Virus record (IMG/VR): IMGVR_UViG_3300042898_000518
Span: 1-38,352 of that record
Source: a virus
Direction: 5' to 3' (one strand)
Length of the DNA stretch: 38,352 nt
Shown: positions 1 through 5,436 of the stretch, piece by piece
Numbering within the stretch: position 1 is the first letter of the stretch
Layout of the letters: each line of letters opens with the position of its first letter
The notes under the pieces: generated by a model
The model's database searches: none
What the model was told of the DNA's origin: nothing
Seen by the model: only the letters and a program-made list of their open reading frames with translations
Position numbers and translations under genes: made by a program

Positions 1-25
1 GGGCGCGAGCGCGCGATTTTTTGGG

Positions 26-54
26 GTTTGTGTTGGCTCGCGGTTTGTGTGGGC
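26..54 (+). repeat. GTTTGTGT repeat pair, left copy
   Basis: GTTTGTGTTGGC at 26-37 is followed five bases later by GTTTGTGTGGGC at 43-54. The same word recurs in the other non-coding region at 983-994 and 1056-1067, with degenerate forms at 954 and about 969. Restriction to the two non-coding stretches flanking the first gene suggests a protein-binding or replication role; that is inference. Confidence 0.55.
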
Positions 55-91
55 TGACTATCTGGGGGCGGTATCGGCTGAGCGTGTGTGT

Positions 92-106
92 GTACGATTA
101 TCGTAC
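92..106 (-). promoter_or_regulatory. 15-bp palindrome, site 1 (centre T)
   Basis: GTACGATTATCGTAC is the reverse complement of the copies inside the operon, so this site is the only perfect one in opposite orientation. It lies 43 bases upstream of the candidate -35 element of the first gene, which suits an operator or activator site. Confidence 0.65.
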
Positions 107-149
107 GGGCTGAGCGTGAAATTAGGGGGGAGACGCGTACCGTTTGGAT

Positions 150-178
150 TTGACTTAGGGGGGGCGATCTGGGAGAAT
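150..178 (+). promoter_or_regulatory. Candidate promoter P1 for the first gene
   Basis: TTGACT (150-155) is separated by 17 bases from GAGAAT (173-178), a plausible sigma-70-like pair with a weak -10. The 11-base context ATTTGACTTAG (148-158) is repeated exactly at promoter P2 (1116-1126), which supports function. Confidence 0.5.
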
Positions 179-229
179 TCTCTTAGTGGTTGAGGCATCG
201 GGTCTTAACCCTAATCAAGGAGAAAGAAT

Positions 230-853
230 ATGTCAGCATCAAAGGTATCTAAGAAGTCAGCACCAAAGGCAGAAAAGAACGAGGCAATTCATGACGCGAA
301 CGCGACTCTCGTAGCGCTCGGCGTTGATCTAATCAAGAACGAGTTAGGCTCTGAAATTGCGATTTATGAGCAACTGGTCTCCGATCTTAATCTGGGCAAG
401 TTATCCGTTCGCGGTGCAAAGGCTACGATCGGCGCAATTAACGCCGAGGCTGGCGCGCTTCCTTCGATCGCGGTTACATCTTGCCAGTACCTCATGGTTT
501 CCAATGTTGTCCGCAATTTGGAAGGTGGCAAGGCTGAGCCAATTAAGGACATCATCAACCTAACTATCCAAGGCACTCGCAAACTGGGCGCAGATGATTT
601 CAATAGCGCGATCAAGAAGGCGAGCAATTACTCCGCGCTGGCTAAGGTCGTAGAAAAGGCGCCTAAGAAGGAGAACGCCAAGGGCGCTAAGACCGTAGAT
701 CAAGCCATGAGCCAATTCATCAAGGCTATGGAGAACATCACCGACATCAAGCCAAAGGAGACCGACACCGCGCGCGACTTCCTTGCACTGGCTGGCGCGA
801 TCCAAACCGCTATTCGAAGCGCTCACCCAGTGAACGCCAAGAAAACCGCCTAA
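230..853 (+). CDS. Stand-alone protein of unknown function, Lys/Ala-rich N-terminus
   Basis: A 207-residue soluble protein that I do not recognise. The N-terminal ~17 residues are basic (several KK and SK pairs), the middle looks helical, and there are further lysine clusters near residues 140-150 and at the C-terminus. This suggests nucleic-acid contact but proves nothing. The ATG follows AAGGAG with an 8-base gap. The gene sits alone between promoter P1 and a strong UUCG-loop terminator, so it is probably a separately controlled and well-expressed transcript. It reads as more GC-rich at third positions than the operon behind it. A DNA-binding regulator of the palindromes is one possibility; there is no recognisable helix-turn-helix. 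Confidence 0.8.
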   Translation: MSASKVSKKSAPKAEKNEAIHDANATLVALGVDLIKNELGSEIAIYEQLVSDLNLGKLSVRGAKATIGAINAEAGALPSIAVTSCQYLMVSNVVRNLEGGKAEPIKDIINLTIQGTRKLGADDFNSAIKKASNYSALAKVVEKAPKKENAKGAKTVDQAMSQFIKAMENITDIKPKETDTARDFLALAGAIQTAIRSAHPVNAKKTA

Positions 854-868
854 CCAGTAACGAGATCA

Positions 869-898
869 CCCTCTCACCCTTCGGGGTGGGGGGGTTTT
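869..898 (+). terminator. Strong intrinsic terminator with UUCG tetraloop
   Basis: Arms 869-879 and 884-894 pair over 11 bp (two G-U), closing a C(UUCG)G tetraloop at 880-883 and followed by TTTT at 895-898. It lies 16 bases after the stop codon of the first gene and should isolate it from the operon downstream. Confidence 0.9.
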
Positions 899-928
899 CT
901 CATGCCCAGATTTTCCGGACTTTCGCGC

Positions 929-943
929 GTACGATTTTCGTAC
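929..943 (+). promoter_or_regulatory. 15-bp palindrome, site 2 (one mismatch)
   Basis: GTACGATTTTCGTAC keeps both GTACG/CGTAC ends but has a T-T mismatch near the centre. It begins the first of two composite blocks that end in GTTTGTGT (954). Confidence 0.55.
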
Positions 944-953
944 GGCGCGGAAA

Positions 954-1067
954 GTTTGTGTCCGACACTTTGTGTCGGGCGAGTTTGTGTTGGCTAGGTC
1001 GGGAGATAGAAATAGTCGCGCTACGAACTGCGTACGATAGTCGTACGGCGGGAAGGTTTGTGTTGGC
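954..1067 (+). repeat. GTTTGTGT repeat cluster, right copy
   Basis: GTTTGTGTCCGA (954-965), CTTTGTGTCGGGC (about 968-980), GTTTGTGTTGGC (983-994) and GTTTGTGTTGGC (1056-1067). Spacing is irregular, and two copies follow a palindrome by about 10 bases. Confidence 0.5.
1032..1046 (+). promoter_or_regulatory. 15-bp palindrome, site 3 (one mismatch)
   Basis: GTACGATAGTCGTAC, one base off perfect symmetry, begins the second composite block ending in GTTTGTGTTGGC at 1056-1067. Confidence 0.55.
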
Positions 1068-1117
1068 GTGGGCGTATCGGTAGCCGTTGTCGCTCGGTGG
1101 TCGTACCCTGATTTCAT

Positions 1118-1146
1118 TTGACTTAGCCGCCCCTATGCCGTATTCT
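1118..1146 (+). promoter_or_regulatory. Candidate promoter P2 of the left operon
   Basis: TTGACT (1118-1123), a 17-base spacer and TATTCT (1141-1146). The -35 context ATTTGACTTAG (1116-1126) is identical to that of P1. Transcription would begin near 1153, inside the inverted repeat that follows. Confidence 0.6.
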
Positions 1147-1152
1147 TATGGA

Positions 1153-1172
1153 GTGGGTATAACTATACCTAC
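1153..1172 (+). promoter_or_regulatory. Inverted repeat at the P2 start point
   Basis: GTGGGTATA (1153-1161), AC, TATACCTAC (1164-1172): nine-base arms with one G-T pair. Its place at the predicted transcription start suits a repressor operator different from the 15-bp palindrome. Confidence 0.45.
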
Positions 1173-1177
1173 TCGCT

Positions 1178-1192
1178 GTACGATAATCGTAC
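1178..1192 (+). promoter_or_regulatory. 15-bp palindrome, site 4 (perfect, centre A)
   Basis: GTACGATAATCGTAC lies in the leader of the left operon, 23 bases before the ATG at 1216 and downstream of P2, so a bound protein would act as a roadblock or on initiation of the first gene. Confidence 0.7.
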
Positions 1193-1215
1193 GGCAACTA
1201 CTGAAAGGTAAATAC

Positions 1216-1368
1216 ATGGTAACTCTACTAATGAGCGACATAGTGGCTATCACTATCGCGCTCACAGTTTCGGTCGGATTAGTAATATCAACCGCCGTTG
1301 CTAACCACCGTCTCACCGAGAAGGTAATCCAACTCCGCAAGCAGTTGCACTCTAAGGAGTCGCTATGA
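1216..1368 (+). CDS. Small single-pass membrane protein
   Basis: A 50-residue product starting at the ATG preceded by GAAAGG (1203-1208). An upstream in-frame start at 1087 would cross the promoter, operator and palindrome, so it is rejected. Residues ~3-28 form one hydrophobic segment rich in Ile, Val and Ala. The remaining ~20 residues are charged (HRLTEKVIQLRKQL) and likely form a short cytoplasmic amphipathic helix or coiled coil. It is the first gene of the left operon, and its end overlaps the next ATG by four bases (ATGA), so translation is coupled. Function unknown. Confidence 0.65.
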   Translation: MVTLLMSDIVAITIALTVSVGLVISTAVANHRLTEKVIQLRKQLHSKESL

Positions 1369-1625
1369 TCTGCGACATCATTGAGCGCGTCAATATCAAG
1401 AAGGTGGATAAGTGCCTAGACAGCGATCTACACTTAGACCCTAGTTACATCACTATGCACCCAAACGCTGAACGCATGTATTGCCATATCTGGCATGTCC
1501 GAGGTCCAAATTACAACCATGCGTTCTACATCACAGACATGATCTGCGAGATGGCACTTCACCCAACCCATGCCAAGCGTCTCTGGTCTGAAATGCTGCG
1601 CACTCTAAAGAGAGGCAAAAGATAA
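1365..1625 (+). CDS. Hypothetical protein, 86 aa
   Basis: Not recognised. An 86-residue soluble protein rich in His, Cys and Met, with several spaced Cys/His residues (C3, C17, C40, H43, C61) but no canonical CxxC pair. The basic tail ends KRGKR. AAGGAG lies 5 bases before the ATG, and the start overlaps the previous stop, so this is an operonic gene. Its stop TAA shares a base with the ATG of the next gene. No homology-based role can be offered. Confidence 0.7.
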   Translation: MICDIIERVNIKKVDKCLDSDLHLDPSYITMHPNAERMYCHIWHVRGPNYNHAFYITDMICEMALHPTHAKRLWSEMLRTLKRGKR

Positions 1626-1852
1626 TGCCTAGTTATCGTCTCGGCGGTATCAAGGCTAATCACTATCAGAAGCAGGAGTTCATTTACGATATCCTGCAAG
1701 CAGGGGCATGTTATGATGTAATCATAGCCCATGCCTTGTCGTTCCTTACATGGCGCGAAGTCCAAGAGATCGGATACCGCGCTACTACTCACCTAAAGAG
1801 ATCAGATGATGCGTACGATAATCGTACAGAACAAGGAGAAGCAGATGCCTAA
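1625..1852 (+). CDS. Hypothetical protein with palindrome-encoded C-terminus
   Basis: A 75-residue product, not recognised. Residues ~18-55 look like two or three helices (QEFIYDILQAG, TWREVQEIGY) that could be a small helical DNA- or protein-binding fold, but no clear helix-turn-helix can be shown. The last residues AYDNRTEQGEADA are encoded by the 15-bp palindrome (1813-1827) plus the ribosome binding site of the next gene. The C-terminus is therefore dictated by regulatory DNA. The same YDNRTE string ends the product of 4228-4437. The reading frame overlaps the amidoligase start by 8 bases. Confidence 0.65.
   Translation: MPSYRLGGIKANHYQKQEFIYDILQAGACYDVIIAHALSFLTWREVQEIGYRATTHLKRSDDAYDNRTEQGEADA
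1813..1827 (+). promoter_or_regulatory. 15-bp palindrome, site 5 (perfect, centre A)
   Basis: GTACGATAATCGTAC inside the 3' end of the preceding gene, 17 bases before the amidoligase ATG (1845) and just upstream of its AAGGAG (1833-1838). Confidence 0.7.
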
Positions 1853-3344
1853 TAACGATACTGTGTTCAGCCCTAGCAACACTTGGGCTTTCATAGAAAC
1901 TGGAGTGTGCGGTAGATGCCAGAAGCCACGCCACCTATACGCTAACTCAATGGTTCACAACTTCATAGGTTGTGGATACTGCGTACTTCAGAAGTTCCAA
2001 GACTCTTTGCGAGCCGTATCAGAATTAACTGGGCTTAGCGAAGAGTGGCAGGCTAAATATGATGTGATGTATGCCGAGTCTCAGCATATGCGGAATATGA
2101 GAGAAGCAATAACTCTGCCTGTGTTTGATGAGGATAACTGCCATGTCTGCTATCACCCTTTCGGTGAGGCTAGTTACCGTAAGTTGCAAGCGCTAGACGG
2201 AGAGGGCAACACTATCCAAGCCCATGCTATCTGCACTACATCTTGCGATAAATGCACCGTTACGCATGCTTCGTACGATTACCAAGCAAGCCGAGACGGA
2301 TTAACCTTCACAGACTTTGATAAGTATCTGGGAGAAGTTATCTGTCCGACATGCGTGATCGAAGTGAAGCAAGAGTACGGCGAAGCCGCTTTCTTCTACT
2401 GCGACCAGTGCTGTTCGTACGAGTTAAACGCAGACTCTCGTACCTTTAACGGTAGTCGCTACTGTTATCGTTGCTATGAGAACAATGTCTATGAGTGTTC
2501 CGACTGCAATACGGAATACTGGGATGGCAATAGCCATGACTGCGAGGAGGATATTAGTAGCCAACTTATCCACGAGTACAGTTATCGCCCACGCCCACAC
2601 TTCTTCGGTGAGGGTAAGTATCACTTCGGCTTCGAGTTAGAAGTTGAGTCCGAGGGTAATAGTCGTAAGGCAGGTGCTTCGTATGTGATAGATAAACTTA
2701 GCCCACGCGTGTACCTTAAAAATGACGGCTCACTGGAAGAAGGGTTCGAGATCGTGTCGCACCCGCATACTCTGGAGGAGTTGCAAAAGAAGTTTGATTG
2801 GGAAACCTTGGTTGGTCTGCGTAAGCAGGGCTTCCGTTCATGGCATACCAATACCTGCGGTCTGCATGTACATGTGAGCCGTACTGCCTTCGGTGAGGTA
2901 AGCACTAGGTCAGATATAAATAAGACGCAAGCCCACGAGTTGCGCTTTATTAAACTGATCTATGATAACCAACGCCAGATCGAACGCCTAGCAGGGCGCT
3001 CATCTAGTTATGCCAAGTTTAACGATAAGGGTAGCCTTGCTAACCGCGTTAAATACGGGCATCAAGATGATCGGTACGAGGCGGTCAATAGTCAGAACGA
3101 GAAAACGCTGGAAGTCCGAGTCTTTCGAGGCTCGCTAAAACCTGCGCGTGTGCTGTCTGCTGTTGAGTTGGTTCACGCTTCCGTTGAGTACACGCGTGAT
3201 CTAAAAGTAACTGGCAGTAATAGCGCCCTAAAATGGATTCACTTCGTACGCTTCGTAGCCGACCAAGCGGAGACATATCCTAACCTAGTCAATGCTATCC
3301 AAAGCACCTTCGATAATGATACGCCCGCCCAAGAGATCGACTAA
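1845..3344 (+). CDS. Amidoligase with cysteine-rich N-terminal region
   Basis: A 499-residue protein of the COOH-NH2 ligase (amidoligase) family, related to glutamine synthetase and gamma-glutamylcysteine ligase, which join a carboxylate to an amine using ATP. Family signatures seen: GFELEVE (~262-268, metal-binding acidic motif), KNDGSLEEGFEIVS (~292-305), CGLHVHVS (~338-345) and LEVRVFRGS (~422-430). Residues 1-235 carry repeated CxxC/CxxH pairs (C22/C25, C43/C46, C99/C102, C134/C137, C167/C170, C186/C189, C207/C210, C218/C221), predicted zinc-binding knuckles that may recruit the substrate. ATG 1845 has AAGGAG 6 bases upstream. The longer frame from 1806 would translate the palindrome and is not preferred. 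The next gene is a glutamine amidotransferase, its expected ammonia donor. Substrate unknown. Confidence 0.85.
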   Translation: MPNNDTVFSPSNTWAFIETGVCGRCQKPRHLYANSMVHNFIGCGYCVLQKFQDSLRAVSELTGLSEEWQAKYDVMYAESQHMRNMREAITLPVFDEDNCHVCYHPFGEASYRKLQALDGEGNTIQAHAICTTSCDKCTVTHASYDYQASRDGLTFTDFDKYLGEVICPTCVIEVKQEYGEAAFFYCDQCCSYELNADSRTFNGSRYCYRCYENNVYECSDCNTEYWDGNSHDCEEDISSQLIHEYSYRPRPHFFGEGKYHFGFELEVESEGNSRKAGASYVIDKLSPRVYLKNDGSLEEGFEIVSHPHTLEELQKKFDWETLVGLRKQGFRSWHTNTCGLHVHVSRTAFGEVSTRSDINKTQAHELRFIKLIYDNQRQIERLAGRSSSYAKFNDKGSLANRVKYGHQDDRYEAVNSQNEKTLEVRVFRGSLKPARVLSAVELVHASVEYTRDLKVTGSNSALKWIHFVRFVADQAETYPNLVNAIQSTFDNDTPAQEID

Positions 3345-3346
3345 CC

Positions 3347-3361
3347 GTACGATAATCGTAC
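3347..3361 (+). promoter_or_regulatory. 15-bp palindrome, site 6 (perfect, centre A)
   Basis: GTACGATAATCGTAC in the 33-base gap between the amidoligase stop and the amidotransferase ATG, 16 bases before that ATG. Confidence 0.7.
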
Positions 3362-3377
3362 AGAAAAGAGTAATGCT

Positions 3378-4235
3378 ATGTGTATGCTATGTGTAATCCC
3401 GCCTAATGTAATACCCACACGAGACAAGTTAGAAAACTCTGCTCTCAATAATCCAGACGGCTTCGGCTTCGCTATCGTTATCCCTAGCGAAAACCGTATC
3501 CATGTAGAACGCACCATGAACGCAGATGCTTCGATCTCACGCTTCCTAGAGATGCGAGAGAAGTATCCAGAAGGCTATGCTACATGGCATGCCCGATACG
3601 CTACTCATGGTTCGACCACCGTAGATAACTGCCACCCTTTCCAAGTTGGAATAGGTAACACGCAGACTTATCTAGCCCATAACGGTATCTTGCCAGTGCT
3701 TGAGCCAGTAGGTGATACTCGTAGCGATACGCGTATCTTCGCTGAGGATATCTTGCCTGCTATCGGTGGCGTAACTGCCCTAGATAACGAGCAGGTCTGG
3801 AATATCTTAGAGGACTTCACGCAAGGCTCTAAGGTTGTAATCCTTACCGTTGATCCACGCGCTAAGCACCAGTGCTATCTACTGCACGAGAACAAGGGTT
3901 GGAAGGATAGTAGCGGTGTTTGGTGGTCTAACCAGAGTTGCTATCTATCAACCCCTTCATTTGGCTTTGCTAGTCCGTACTCCTACGGACTTAAAGATGA
4001 TAAGGCTGAGAAGTGGGTAGATTGCGAAACTTGCGAGTCCTTCTTCGAGGTTTCTCAGATGATAGACGGCTATTGCAAGCAGTGTGGTACTTGCGTGGAC
4101 TGCAAAACCTATGTAACCGAGTGCCTATGCTATAAGGGTTCAAGTTACGATAAGAAAAAAGCAGAGGATAAAGTATGGGATGCATGGACAAGCCAGTTTC
4201 CTGATGCAGGTGGGGGGTGGCGTACCTATGAGTAA
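3378..4235 (+). CDS. Class II glutamine amidotransferase with C-terminal zinc ribbon
   Basis: A 285-residue Ntn-hydrolase-type glutaminase. The chosen start gives Met-Cys, so Cys2 becomes the N-terminal nucleophile after Met removal, as in this family. Supporting motifs are NNPDGFG (~24-30), WHARYATHG (~70-78), HPF (~86-88) and AHNGI (~100-104). The last ~70 residues hold a zinc-ribbon-like cluster (C216xxC219, C233xxC236, C239xxC242, C249xC251) not normal for plain GATase domains. Glutaminases of this type release ammonia for a partner synthetase. The partner here is presumably the amidoligase immediately upstream, which also carries zinc-type modules. The stop overlaps the next ATG by eight bases. 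Whether ammonia is channelled or the pair amidates a peptide or wall component cannot be told. Confidence 0.85.
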   Translation: MCMLCVIPPNVIPTRDKLENSALNNPDGFGFAIVIPSENRIHVERTMNADASISRFLEMREKYPEGYATWHARYATHGSTTVDNCHPFQVGIGNTQTYLAHNGILPVLEPVGDTRSDTRIFAEDILPAIGGVTALDNEQVWNILEDFTQGSKVVILTVDPRAKHQCYLLHENKGWKDSSGVWWSNQSCYLSTPSFGFASPYSYGLKDDKAEKWVDCETCESFFEVSQMIDGYCKQCGTCVDCKTYVTECLCYKGSSYDKKKAEDKVWDAWTSQFPDAGGGWRTYE

Positions 4236-4437
4236 GCCTCATGTACCAGTGCCACCTACTCCGTACTACTACGGCGTACGCGCAGAGTTATTCCTACATG
4301 ACGCTGAACAGGCGCTTCGTGAAGGAAGGTCGCAAGACCATGCAAAACTGATGGTGCGAGCCACGCACTATCAAGAGTTGGCAGGACAACTGCCGACTAT
4401 GTACGATAATCGTACAGAGGAAGGGATAAATGGATAA
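4228..4437 (+). CDS. Hypothetical protein, 69 aa, palindrome-encoded C-terminus
   Basis: A small protein starting at the ATG overlapping the previous stop, with a G-rich run (GGTGGGGGGTGG) as ribosome binding site. A proline/tyrosine-rich N-terminus (VPPTPYYYG) is followed by two predicted helices (residues ~17-53). The C-terminus reads MYDNRTEEGING because the frame passes through the palindrome at 4401-4415 and the next ribosome binding site. The end overlaps the following gene by eight bases. No family recognised. Confidence 0.65.
   Translation: MSKPHVPVPPTPYYYGVRAELFLHDAEQALREGRSQDHAKLMVRATHYQELAGQLPTMYDNRTEEGING
4401..4415 (+). promoter_or_regulatory. 15-bp palindrome, site 7 (perfect, centre A)
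   Basis: GTACGATAATCGTAC inside the 3' end of the preceding gene, 14 bases before the next ATG (4430). Confidence 0.7.
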
Positions 4438-4591
4438 ATACAAATCGTGTAAGTGTTATGCATGCAGGGTGCTAATCCAAGTGCCTGTGCATGATTACGC
4501 TGAGCGAAACTACTGCCACAGTTGTGCTATGGCAAAGATCGGTGCGTTAAGTATGGCAGATGCCAGAGGGGGAGTAGACCAGTATGAGTAA
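4430..4591 (+). CDS. Zinc-ribbon microprotein, 53 aa
   Basis: A short gene with GGAAGG upstream of the ATG (4430). The product has C7xC9xxC12 and C29xxC32, i.e. two knuckles about 17 residues apart, the layout of a minimal zinc ribbon. It overlaps both neighbours (8 bases with each), which argues for coupled translation with WhiB. Such small ribbons often bind nucleic acid or protein partners; no specific role can be assigned. Confidence 0.65.
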   Translation: MDKYKSCKCYACRVLIQVPVHDYAERNYCHSCAMAKIGALSMADARGGVDQYE

Positions 4592-4922
4592 TCATCATGT
4601 CGCTTTCTTTAAGGAACAAGCCTTATGCGCGTCTAGTGATCCAGACTTATGGTTCCCTGAACGCAGATACGCAACCGACTCTTATCACTATCGCACCGAG
4701 GAGTCTATGCAGGCGCGCGCCATATGTGGCGTGTGTCCTGCTAAGCCAGAATGTTTAGAGTATGCACTTAGGTACTCTGGGCTACATGGTATCTGGGCAG
4801 GTCTAGACCCCACTGAACGCTCTAAGTTGCAAGACGGTAAGAGTGTTATTCCGTTTCACACTACACTACCTATGTCTCATCAGGGCTGGGTTGAGGGTGT
4901 GAAGTTGGAGGAGAGTCTATGA
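4584..4922 (+). CDS. whiB: WhiB-family Fe-S transcription factor
   Basis: A 112-residue Wbl protein, a family practically confined to Actinobacteria and their phages. The four cluster ligands are C15, C48, C51 and C57 (C-x32-C-x2-C-x5-C), followed by the turn GIWAGLDPTER (~69-79), a variant of the usual G(V/I)WGG. Wbl proteins hold a 4Fe-4S cluster, bind region 4 of the principal sigma factor and redirect host RNA polymerase. The C-terminus is short and acidic (KLEESL) and lacks the basic tail used for DNA contact by some cellular WhiB proteins, so this copy may act mainly through sigma or as a dominant-negative, as reported for one mycobacteriophage WhiB (WhiBTM4). Translation is coupled to the upstream zinc ribbon. 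Confidence 0.93.
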   Translation: MSNHHVAFFKEQALCASSDPDLWFPERRYATDSYHYRTEESMQARAICGVCPAKPECLEYALRYSGLHGIWAGLDPTERSKLQDGKSVIPFHTTLPMSHQGWVEGVKLEESL

Positions 4923-5035
4923 TAGAAGATGACGATTACAAGTTAGAGAGCGTTACCGAGCAGTTGATATTCATACTGTGGCTATCCGTTGGGGTGGTCT
5001 CAAGTGTGTGTTTTATACTTGCTTTAGCGCTTTAG
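4919..5035 (+). CDS. Small single-pass membrane protein, 38 aa
   Basis: The ATG overlaps the WhiB stop (ATGA). An acidic N-terminus (MIEDDDYKLE) is followed by one long hydrophobic helix (residues ~15-38) that runs to the very end of the protein. The acidic head and lack of positive charge after the helix suggest an N-out or non-canonical orientation; topology is uncertain. The coupled start and clean hydrophobic pattern support a real gene. Function unknown. Confidence 0.55.
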   Translation: MIEDDDYKLESVTEQLIFILWLSVGVVSSVCFILALAL

Positions 5036-5052
5036 TTAGGTTATACTAAGAA

Positions 5053-5091
5053 GGTGGGTGGCTACCTGCCCGATGCTCGTAGCCACCTACC
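5053..5091 (+). promoter_or_regulatory. Long intergenic RNA hairpin
   Basis: Arms 5053-5065 (GGTGGGTGGCTAC) and 5079-5091 pair over 13 bp with one G-U and a 13-base loop. No T-run follows; instead palindrome site 8 starts five bases later. It is more likely an RNA processing, stability or attenuation element than a simple terminator. Confidence 0.6.
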
Positions 5092-5095
5092 TACT

Positions 5096-5110
5096 GTACG
5101 ATAATCGTAC
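5096..5110 (+). promoter_or_regulatory. 15-bp palindrome, site 8 (perfect, centre A)
   Basis: GTACGATAATCGTAC directly after the 13-bp hairpin and 18 bases before the ATG at 5129. Confidence 0.7.
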
Positions 5111-5128
5111 ACTAGCGAAAGGATAAGC

Positions 5129-5320
5129 ATGACCACAACAGTGGAAGTACATCGCAAGAGCGACTCTATGATGCAGTTAGGTTGGATAACTATTACCAAT
5201 GCGCCAGAAGGAGATACCGCCGTCTACGGTATTTTCCCTGCGTTAGAGGAAGCAATATCTCATGGTGATAAGTTAGTCAATGCTAATGTAGTGCCGATCT
5301 ATGCACCAACACTGCACTAA
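5129..5320 (+). CDS. Hypothetical protein, 63 aa
   Basis: A small soluble protein with GAAAGGA (5117-5123) ahead of its ATG. The sequence alternates strand-like segments (LGWITITNAP, DTAVYGIFPALEEAISHGDKL), suggesting a compact alpha/beta domain. No family is recognised. It is preceded by a hairpin and a palindrome and its stop overlaps the next ATG, so it belongs to the left operon. Confidence 0.6.
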   Translation: MTTTVEVHRKSDSMMQLGWITITNAPEGDTAVYGIFPALEEAISHGDKLVNANVVPIYAPTLH

Positions 5321-5436
5321 TGAAATGTCCTAATTGTAAAACGCGCATACCTAAAGAGGATACAACTCTAGAAGGCTTCCCCGTATGTATGGAGTGCTTC
5401 TGGATATCTCACCTAAGAATAGCAACTGTACGATAA
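5320..5436 (+). CDS. Zinc-ribbon microprotein, 38 aa
   Basis: The ATG overlaps the previous stop (TAATG). The product has C3xxC6 and C23xxC26 spaced like a minimal zinc ribbon, followed by a Trp/Ile-containing tail. The stop codon TAA (5434-5436) is supplied by the palindrome at 5428-5442, so gene end and regulatory site are fused. It is the last plus-strand gene before the operon terminator. Confidence 0.55.
   Translation: MKCPNCKTRIPKEDTTLEGFPVCMECFWISHLRIATVR

Larger units (their letters stand above)
1..229 (+). other. Left-edge non-coding regulatory stretch
   Basis: No credible gene is seen here. It holds two copies of a GTTTGTGTKGGC-type repeat (26-37, 43-54), the phrase GGCTGAGCGTG twice (about 76 and 109), one 15-bp palindrome (92-106), a candidate promoter (150-178) and a strong Shine-Dalgarno AAGGAG (217-222) for the first gene. 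The first 15 bases are an alternating GC tract. The window is cut at base 1, so this region may extend further left. Confidence 0.6.
899..1215 (+). other. Non-coding regulatory region upstream of the left operon
   Basis: About 317 bases with no credible gene; the open frames across it on both strands run through the repeats. It carries three palindrome sites (929, 1032, 1178), GTTTGTGT repeats (954, about 969, 983, 1056), promoter P2 (1118-1146) and a second inverted repeat (1153-1172). Two similar blocks, 929-965 and 1032-1067, each consist of palindrome, a purine-rich GGCG/GGAA spacer and GTTTGTGT. The density of iterated sites is compatible with a master control region or an origin of replication. 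Confidence 0.6.

Noticed and set aside
866-1117. 83-residue minus-strand frame across the regulatory region
   Set aside because: It runs through two palindromes and the repeat cluster, has low-complexity composition and lies opposite the terminator; no ribosome binding site.
1806-1844. Longer N-terminus for the amidoligase
   Set aside because: Those 13 codons are palindrome and ribosome binding site; ATG 1845 has ideal spacing from AAGGAG.
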